From an uncultured Thomasclavelia sp. (GTDB taxonomy: Bacteria; Bacillota_I; Bacilli_A; Erysipelotrichales; Coprobacillaceae): a stretch of DNA of 11,270 bases. The position numbers and the translations under genes were made by a program. Below, in pieces: positions 6,783-11,270 of this stretch. Each line of letters opens with the position of its first letter. Position 1 is the first letter of the stretch. The notes under the pieces are model-generated. The model was not told the origin of the DNA and ran no database searches. It saw only the letters and a list, made by a program, of their open reading frames with translations. The stretch spans positions 1 through 11,270 of the forward strand of contig CAJUOR010000059.1 in the NCBI GenBank assembly GCA_910588165.1, read 5' to 3'.

Positions 6783-6997
6783 CATTAAATGAAGCGAAGG
6801 TCGGCAGTGTAGTTATTGTTAAGAAATTGCACGGGCAAGGGGCAATTAAAAGAAGATTGATGGATATGGGCATTACGAAAGGTGAAACGATAACTATTCG
6901 TAAAGTTGCACCTTTAAATGATCCCATCGAAATTGCGGTGAGAGGTTATGAACTATTATTAAGAAAAGCGGATGCTGCCATGATAGAAATTATCTAG
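6779..6997 (+). CDS. feoA: FeoA, second copy (canonical)
   Basis: The 72-residue protein is a textbook FeoA: AIKRRLMDMGITKGETI (residues 22-38), RKVAPLNDPIEIAVRGYELL (41-60) and LRKADAAMI to the end. FeoA is thought to bind the cytoplasmic G-domain side of FeoB and support Fe2+ uptake. The start overlaps the feoA1 stop by four bases (ATGA), with GAGAGGTG just upstream. A 54-nt gap containing a third operator copy separates it from feoB. Confidence 0.95.
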   Translation: MTLNEAKVGSVVIVKKLHGQGAIKRRLMDMGITKGETITIRKVAPLNDPIEIAVRGYELLLRKADAAMIEII

Positions 6998-7002
6998 CAG
7001 CA

Positions 7003-7008
7003 TATAAA
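7003..7008 (+). promoter_or_regulatory. Possible -10 box of an internal feoB promoter
   Basis: TATAAA (7003-7008) has a weak -35 candidate, ATGATA (6980-6985, 4 of 6), exactly 17 bp upstream. The operator palindrome begins 16 bp after the start of this -10, close to the 14 bp at the main promoter. The boxes themselves are weak; the matching geometry is the main argument. Confidence 0.3.
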
Positions 7009-7018
7009 AATATTAACG

Positions 7019-7036
7019 TGTTAGCCTAAGCTAACT
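7019..7036. promoter_or_regulatory. feo operator 3, between feoA2 and feoB
   Basis: TGTTAGCCTAAGCTAACT matches the reverse complement of operator 1 at 17 of 18 positions. It ends one base before the AAAAGGAGG ribosome site of feoB. As RNA it could form a 6-bp hairpin next to that site, so both DNA-level and RNA-level roles are possible. Confidence 0.6.
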
Positions 7037-7051
7037 AAAAGGAGGATTATG

Positions 7052-9178
7052 ATGAAATTTCAAATTGCACTTGTAGGCAATCCAAACAGTGGCAAAACAA
7101 CATTATTTAATACACTGACAGGCTCAAATCAGTTTGTCGGAAACTGGCCGGGTGTTACAGTTGAGAAAAAAGAAGGAAAATATAAAAAGGATAAATCAAT
7201 CGGAATTACAGATTTACCGGGGATTTATTCTTTATCACCTTATACATTAGAGGAAGTTGTTTCCAGAGAGTATCTACTAAATGAAAAGGTCGATGTTATT
7301 TTAAATATTGTCGATGGTTCTAATTTAGAGCGAAATTTATATTTGACAACACAGCTTTTAGAATTAGGTATTCCTGTTGTTGTGGCAGTTAATATGTTAG
7401 ATGTATTAGAGAAACGTCAGGACAAGATCAACTACATTGAGTTATCAAAGCTATTAGGCTGTCCGGTTGTACCGATTTCAGCACTGAAGAATAAAGGAAT
7501 TGAAGAAGTTATGGCAGCAGTTAAAATGATGGCTGAGCAGAAAAATGAGCCTAAAAATATCTATGAAGATAGTCTTAATCAAGTTTTAAATCAGTTGGCA
7601 GCTTTTCTGCCAAAATCAGTCGAGGCTTCTCAACGCTTATTTTACAGCATTAAATTGTTTGAAAGAGATAATCAAATACTTAATTATCTGAATATTGATA
7701 TAGATGAGAATATAATTGCCGAATATGAGCAACAAATGGAAGATGATAGCGAAAGCATCATTACTGATGCTAGATATATGTATATTTCCAAAGTTATTTC
7801 TAAAGTTTATGATCGAAGAAATCGTGAAGGTTTATCTATCTCAGACAAAATTGACCGAATTGTAACGAATCGTATCTTAGCTTTACCGATTTTTGCTTTG
7901 GTGATGTATATCGTTTACTATGTGTCTGTAACTTCAGTCGGAACTATGGTTACTGATTGGACAAATGACGTTTTATTTGGTGAAATCATTCCGCCAATTA
8001 TTGAACAGTTCTTAGTTTCTATTCATTGTGCTCAATGGCTAATTGATTTGATTTTAGATGGCATTATCGCCGGTGTCGGAGCTGTTTTAGGATTTGTACC
8101 ACAGTTGCTGATTTTATTTGTATTTTTAGCTATTTTAGAGGAATGTGGGTATATGGCTCGTATTGCCTTTATCATGGATAGGATTTTTAGAAAATTTGGA
8201 TTATCGGGAAAATCATTTATTCCGATGTTAATCGGAACAGGGTGTGGTGTTCCGGCAGTAATGGCAAGTCGAACAATTGAAAATGATAAAGATCGTAAAA
8301 TGACTATTGTTACAACAACCTTTATTCCATGCAGCGCTAAATTGCCTATTATTGCTTTGATTTCCGGAGCCTTGTTTCAAGGTGCTTCATGGGTGGCGCC
8401 AAGCGCTTATTTTCTAGGAATAGTAGCGATTATTGTTTCCGGCATTATCTTAAAGAAAACAAAATTTTTTATTGGCGATCCTGCACCGTTTGTTATGGAG
8501 ATGCCTGATTATCATTTGCCTCAATTAGTTAATGTTTTAAGAAGTGTTTGGGAAAGAGGTTTTTCCTTCATCAAAAAAGCCGGCACAATTATTCTATTAT
8601 CTTCACTTGTCTTATATTTGTTACAGGCTTATGGTTTTGAAAATGGAAGTTTAGTTTTAGTCAAAGATGTTAATCACAGTTTCTTGGCTAATATTGGTCA
8701 AGCTTTTGCATGGATATTTACACCATTAGGTTGGGGGAACTGGGAGGCAGCTGTGGCTTCTATAGGTGGCTTAATCGCTAAAGAAAATGTTGTGACAACA
8801 TTTGGTCAGCTGTTTGGCTTTAGTCAAGTGGCTGAAGACGGTAAAGAATTTTGGTCTGTTATGGCAAGTCATTTTACTTCTTTATCAGCTTACTCATTTT
8901 TAGCTTTTAACTTATTATGTGCGCCATGTTTTGCAGCTATTGGGGCTATTAAAAGAGAAATGAATAGTCGTCAGTGGACTGTGTTTGCTATTAGTTATCA
9001 ATGTGGTTTTGCTTATATCGTAGCATTTATGATTTATCAATTAGGCAGTTTGATATGGTATGGTGTTTTTGGTATCGAAACAATCCTAGCTATGATCGCT
9101 TTATTGGTGATGATTTATTTACTCATTAGAAATCCTAAAAGGGAACAAACTTCAAATATCAACTATTCTATACAATAA
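7052..9178 (+). CDS. feoB: Ferrous iron transport protein B (FeoB)
   Basis: FeoB is the membrane Fe2+ transporter with a cytosolic GTPase-like domain. From ATG 7052 it has 708 residues. The G-domain motifs are all present: G1 GNPNSGKT (9-16), G2 GVTVE (34-38), G3 DLPG (54-57), G4 NMLD (114-117) and G5 SAL (143-145). The helical linker spans about 165-270. The membrane domain begins near 275 and includes the two Gate repeats, with GTGCGVPAVMASRTIE (395-410) and IGGLIAKENVVTTFGQLFG (571-589), and the conserved cysteines C398 and C427 and CAPC at 623-626. An ATG at 7049 is also in frame. I prefer 7052 because AGGAGG (7040-7045) is then six bases away instead of three. The gene lies downstream of both feoA genes and a third operator, and is followed by a Cys-rich partner gene after 16 nt. 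Confidence 0.97.
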   Translation: MKFQIALVGNPNSGKTTLFNTLTGSNQFVGNWPGVTVEKKEGKYKKDKSIGITDLPGIYSLSPYTLEEVVSREYLLNEKVDVILNIVDGSNLERNLYLTTQLLELGIPVVVAVNMLDVLEKRQDKINYIELSKLLGCPVVPISALKNKGIEEVMAAVKMMAEQKNEPKNIYEDSLNQVLNQLAAFLPKSVEASQRLFYSIKLFERDNQILNYLNIDIDENIIAEYEQQMEDDSESIITDARYMYISKVISKVYDRRNREGLSISDKIDRIVTNRILALPIFALVMYIVYYVSVTSVGTMVTDWTNDVLFGEIIPPIIEQFLVSIHCAQWLIDLILDGIIAGVGAVLGFVPQLLILFVFLAILEECGYMARIAFIMDRIFRKFGLSGKSFIPMLIGTGCGVPAVMASRTIENDKDRKMTIVTTTFIPCSAKLPIIALISGALFQGASWVAPSAYFLGIVAIIVSGIILKKTKFFIGDPAPFVMEMPDYHLPQLVNVLRSVWERGFSFIKKAGTIILLSSLVLYLLQAYGFENGSLVLVKDVNHSFLANIGQAFAWIFTPLGWGNWEAAVASIGGLIAKENVVTTFGQLFGFSQVAEDGKEFWSVMASHFTSLSAYSFLAFNLLCAPCFAAIGAIKREMNSRQWTVFAISYQCGFAYIVAFMIYQLGSLIWYGVFGIETILAMIALLVMIYLLIRNPKREQTSNINYSIQ

Positions 9179-9194
9179 AAAAGGAGATGATTCA

Positions 9195-9374
9195 ATGAAT
9201 TTTTCAACGTTGATAGTTTTATCTATTCTAGTAGGGGTAGTTACTTTGATTATCAAAAGAATGATAAGGGATAAACAATCAAAGTGTGGTGGAGCTTGTT
9301 GCGATTGCTCATCTAGTCGTTTATGTCATTCATCATCTCATTTATATGAACACTATCAAAGACAAAAGGGCTAA
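9195..9374 (+). CDS. FeoB-associated Cys-rich membrane protein
   Basis: This short gene encodes 59 residues. Residues 3-20 form one hydrophobic membrane helix, a basic stretch (KRMIRDKQSK) follows, and then a compact Cys cluster: C31, C35, C36, C38 and C44, with H45, H49 and H53 nearby. This is the architecture of the FeoB_associated family, tiny proteins encoded just after feoB in Firmicutes and proposed to play a FeoC-like role or to handle metal. The cytosolic Cys/His tail could bind Fe2+ or an Fe-S cluster; that is inference. The start has AAGGAG eight bases upstream and lies 16 nt after feoB. Its last codons and stop are embedded in an intrinsic terminator, with TAA forming part of the loop. 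Confidence 0.88.
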   Translation: MNFSTLIVLSILVGVVTLIIKRMIRDKQSKCGGACCDCSSSRLCHSSSHLYEHYQRQKG

Positions 9375-9389
9375 CTTTTGTCTTTTTTT
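9358..9389 (+). terminator. Intrinsic terminator overlapping the stop codon of the Cys-rich gene
   Basis: AAAGACAAAAG (9358-9368) and CTTTTGTCTTT (9375-9385) form a perfect 11-bp stem around GGCTAA, followed by TTTT, so the whole T-run is 9383-9389. The upstream arm is coding sequence and the TAA stop is in the loop. A ribosome finishing the gene would cover this arm. Confidence 0.85.
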
Positions 9390-9404
9390 GAAAGGAGGGA
9401 TCGA

Positions 9405-9539
9405 ATGCTAGTTACCATTACATTTTTAATGATTTTAGTGATATTCAGCCATGCGTTGAAGCGTTATTTAAAAGACCGGTTAAAAAGAAGTCATTGCTAT
9501 TATCAAAGCGGGAATAGCATTAGGAAAATAAATGCTTAA
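9405..9539 (+). CDS. Small single-pass membrane protein, unknown function
   Basis: A 44-codon frame starts at ATG 9405 behind a very strong ribosome site, AAAGGAGG (9391-9398), seven bases upstream. The product has a hydrophobic N-terminus (about residues 2-18, ending at VIFSHAL), then a basic stretch (KRYLKDRLKR, 19-28) and a short tail with SHCYY (29-33) and only one cysteine. The layout of N-terminal membrane helix, basic stretch and short cytosolic tail mirrors the Cys-rich protein before it, so it could be a diverged or degenerate relative, but I do not recognise a family. It begins right after a terminator T-tract with no visible promoter between, so expression would depend on readthrough. 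The promoter of the next gene overlaps its end. Confidence 0.5.
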   Translation: MLVTITFLMILVIFSHALKRYLKDRLKRSHCYYQSGNSIRKINA

Positions 9540-9564
9540 CAAAGCCTCTGGATTAGTTTATAAT
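9536..9564 (+). promoter_or_regulatory. Promoter of the asparagine synthetase-like gene
   Basis: TTAACA (9536-9541, one mismatch) and a perfect TATAAT (9559-9564) are 17 bp apart. The predicted start is near 9571. The -35 overlaps the stop codon of the preceding miniprotein gene. The leader of about 38 nt is too short for a T-box or other riboswitch. Confidence 0.75.
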
Positions 9565-9608
9565 AAAAAAGTAAAATAACGAGAAATTTTTATAAGTGAG
9601 GTAGCTAT

Positions 9609-11183
9609 ATGATTAAAACCGAAGAAATCAAAAGCCTAGTAAAATCAGTAAAGGTCATGGAATATAGCGGACATATCCGTAATTGGCAGACATTGTGCCA
9701 AACATTAAACATTAGTCAATCATTGGAAAGAACAGCACGTGAAGAAGCTATTTTAATTGCCGCATATAAAGCGTGGGGGCATCAAATGGCAGATTATCTA
9801 CATGGTATGTTTGCCTTTGCTTTATACGATGAAAACGGAAAAGAGCTATTCTGTTTAAGAGATCACTTTGGAACTAAGCCCTTTTATTATTATATGACAA
9901 AAGACGATCGTTTGTTATATGGAACACAAATTCGTGATATTATGGCTCAAAAAGGTTTTGAAAAGGAATTAAATCAAGATTTATTGCAAATATATTTGAG
10001 TTTGACTTATGTACCTGGGACAGATACATTTTTCAAAGGGGTTAAAAAACTTTTACCCGGTCATTATTTAACATTTAAAGAAGGTAAAATTCAAATTGTC
10101 CGTTATTGGAAGCCGGAGTTCAAACCTGATAGACAACCGTCCTTAGAAGATTATGCTAATGAAATTCATGAAACTTTAAAAGAAATTATGCCGGAAACTA
10201 AAGCCGAAGATGAAACTGTCGAATCTTTTTTATCAGGTGGTGTTGATTCTTCTTATGTGCTAGCGATGTCACAAGCTCAAGTCAGCAATTCTTGTGGCTA
10301 TGATGAAGCTAGGTTTGACGAATCTAGATTAGCAAAGCAAACAGCGGATTTATTAGGTAAAGAAAACAGAAGATGTCGTATTACACCTGAACAATACTTC
10401 GATATTGTACCTTATGTTATGTATAATATGGAACAACCTTTAGGAGATGCATCGGCAATTGTTTTTGCCTTAGGCTGCATAGAAACAGCTAAACACACCA
10501 AGATATGTTATTCGGGCGAAGGAGCAGACGAGTTTTTCGGAGGTTACAATATGTATCGAAATGCTCAAAGATACGGCGATAATTTGAAAACTTTTTATGT
10601 CGGTAATACGAACATCATGAAAGAAGATGAAAAGAAAGACATCTTAAAGACGTATAATCCTGATATATTACCTATCAATTTAGTCAAGCATCTTTATGAA
10701 GAGATGGAAGGACTTGATCCATTGTCAAAGATGTCTAACATTGATATACATATTTGGTTAGAAGGCGATATTTATTTGAATGTCGATAAAATGAGTAGGG
10801 CAAGTGGTTTGGAAGTTCGTATGCCATTAACGGATAGACGTATCTTTGATATCGCAAGTCGTATGCCGGCTGAATATAAAATTAACGATGAACAAAATAA
10901 AGTGGCACTTCGTTTAGCTGCCAGCAAAGTGTTGCCGGAAGAAATTGCCTTTAGAAAGAAATTGGGTTTTATTGTCCCTATTCGTATATGGATGGCAGAT
11001 GAACGCTATAATCAAGATGTTAAGGCGAAATTTAACAGTTCAATCGCAAAGCAATTCTTTAATGTCGATAAAATCAACGCTATCTTTGATGAGTATATAC
11101 AAGGAAACTCAGATTTATGGCGTCAAGTTTGGGTTATTTACACTTTCTTAGTTTGGTATGATGAATACTTTGTGAAAAGATAA
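9609..11183 (+). CDS. Asparagine synthetase B-like protein lacking the glutaminase nucleophile
   Basis: The 524-residue protein is an AsnB homologue with an intact synthetase half. It has the ATP pyrophosphatase PP-loop SGGVDSS (209-215), GEGADEFFGGY (303-313), DKMSRASGLEVRMPLTD (393-409) and FRKKLGF (448-454). The N-terminal half is short. GMFAFALYD (66-74) and LRDHFGTKPFYYY (83-95) are recognisable, but the usual MCGI start with nucleophile Cys and the RGPD region are absent. By eye, the glutamine-binding NGE is replaced by SGH (20-22) and a conserved Asp near it by R44. It therefore probably uses free ammonia, or amidates something other than aspartate. It is not a truncated reading: a stop codon lies in frame at 9597-9599, GTGAGG sits seven bases before ATG 9609, and it has its own promoter. 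AsnB is usually about 500-620 residues. Confidence 0.88.
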   Translation: MIKTEEIKSLVKSVKVMEYSGHIRNWQTLCQTLNISQSLERTAREEAILIAAYKAWGHQMADYLHGMFAFALYDENGKELFCLRDHFGTKPFYYYMTKDDRLLYGTQIRDIMAQKGFEKELNQDLLQIYLSLTYVPGTDTFFKGVKKLLPGHYLTFKEGKIQIVRYWKPEFKPDRQPSLEDYANEIHETLKEIMPETKAEDETVESFLSGGVDSSYVLAMSQAQVSNSCGYDEARFDESRLAKQTADLLGKENRRCRITPEQYFDIVPYVMYNMEQPLGDASAIVFALGCIETAKHTKICYSGEGADEFFGGYNMYRNAQRYGDNLKTFYVGNTNIMKEDEKKDILKTYNPDILPINLVKHLYEEMEGLDPLSKMSNIDIHIWLEGDIYLNVDKMSRASGLEVRMPLTDRRIFDIASRMPAEYKINDEQNKVALRLAASKVLPEEIAFRKKLGFIVPIRIWMADERYNQDVKAKFNSSIAKQFFNVDKINAIFDEYIQGNSDLWRQVWVIYTFLVWYDEYFVKR

Positions 11184-11218
11184 ATTGGATAGAGTGTAAT
11201 CGAAAAGGAAATTTTTTG

Positions 11219-11260
11219 AAGTGAACCCCAAAGTTTGGACACAAACAAGGAGGTTCACTT
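11219..11260 (+). repeat. Inverted repeat spanning the IS end and its ribosome binding site
   Basis: AAGTGAACC (11219-11227) and GGTTCACTT (11252-11260) are perfect 9-bp inverted repeats with a 24-nt loop. The last two G residues of the Shine-Dalgarno AAGGAGG (11247-11253) are in the stem and the rest lie in the loop beside it. Confidence 0.6.
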
Positions 11261-11270
11261 TTAATATGTC
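11222..11270 (+). mobile_element. Left end of an IS3-family-like insertion sequence (partial)
   Basis: TGAACCCCAAAGTTTGGACA (11222-11241) looks like the terminal inverted repeat of IS3-family elements of the IS150 type: 5' TG, then CCCC-AAAGTT-GGACA. A strong ribosome site and an ATG follow within 45 bases, as expected for OrfA. The element runs beyond the window, so the other end, the transposase and the target duplication cannot be seen. Confidence 0.65.
11266..11270 (+). CDS. Start of a probable IS transposase OrfA (cut by window end)
   Basis: ATG at 11266-11268 is preceded by the strong site AAGGAGG (11247-11253) at 12 bases, rather long but usable. Only the first codon and two more bases are inside the window. 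The call rests on position just inside the IS terminal repeat. Confidence 0.4.

Noticed and set aside
9495..9519. TGCTATT/AATAGCA stem near the end of the 44-aa gene as a terminator
   Set aside because: The stem is 7 bp with an 11-nt loop and no T-run follows, so it does not look like an intrinsic terminator.
10945..11151. A 68-aa reading in another frame inside the asparagine synthetase-like gene
   Set aside because: It is fully contained in a well-conserved gene and has no ribosome site or recognisable product; it is a coincidental open frame.

Overview
The window looks like chromosome from an AT-rich, low-GC Gram-positive bacterium. The evidence is strong purine-rich Shine-Dalgarno sites (AAAGGAGG type), TATAAT promoters often with an extended -10 TG, many intrinsic terminators, a BceB-type ABC permease, and a feoA-feoA-feoB operon with a Cys-rich FeoB partner. 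The protein style suggests Erysipelotrichaceae or a related Firmicute, but this is an impression from reading, not a search result.

Layout. (1) 1-546: the 3' end of a BceB/FtsX-like ABC transporter permease. (2) 626-1657: an aldo/keto reductase with a C-terminal ferredoxin-like domain, with its own promoter and terminator. (3) 1816-4170: a two-gene unit of a MATE efflux transporter and a YajO-like aldo/keto reductase, closed by a strong bidirectional-looking terminator. (4) 4285-5707: a UPF0303/HbpS-like protein followed by a Gfo/Idh/MocA oxidoreductase, ending in a terminator shared with the convergent gene. (5) 5758-6366, minus strand: a metallo-beta-lactamase-fold hydrolase, transcribed divergently from the iron locus. 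(6) 6452-9539: a ferrous iron uptake operon with feoA1, feoA2 (4-nt overlap), feoB, a 59-aa Cys-rich membrane protein and a 44-aa membrane miniprotein. (7) 9609-11183: an asparagine synthetase homologue that lacks the N-terminal glutaminase nucleophile. (8) 11222-11270: the left end of an IS3-family-like insertion sequence, cut by the window edge.

The iron locus is the most informative part. Its promoter is followed by two copies of an 18-bp palindrome (consensus close to AGTTAGCYTARGCTAACT), and a third copy, inverted and 17/18 identical to the first, lies between feoA2 and feoB. These resemble DtxR/IdeR-type metal-responsive operators. A separate, unrelated perfect palindrome (8-bp arms, 3-bp spacer) covers the -35 box of the same promoter, which suggests a second regulator. 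The operon's 3' end is also unusual: an intrinsic terminator overlaps the stop codon of the Cys-rich gene, and another well-primed miniprotein gene starts just past the terminator's T-tract.

No tRNA, rRNA, CRISPR array or known riboswitch was seen. No gene-free stretch exceeds 300 bases; the longest is the divergent 6367-6557 region, which is full of promoters and operators.
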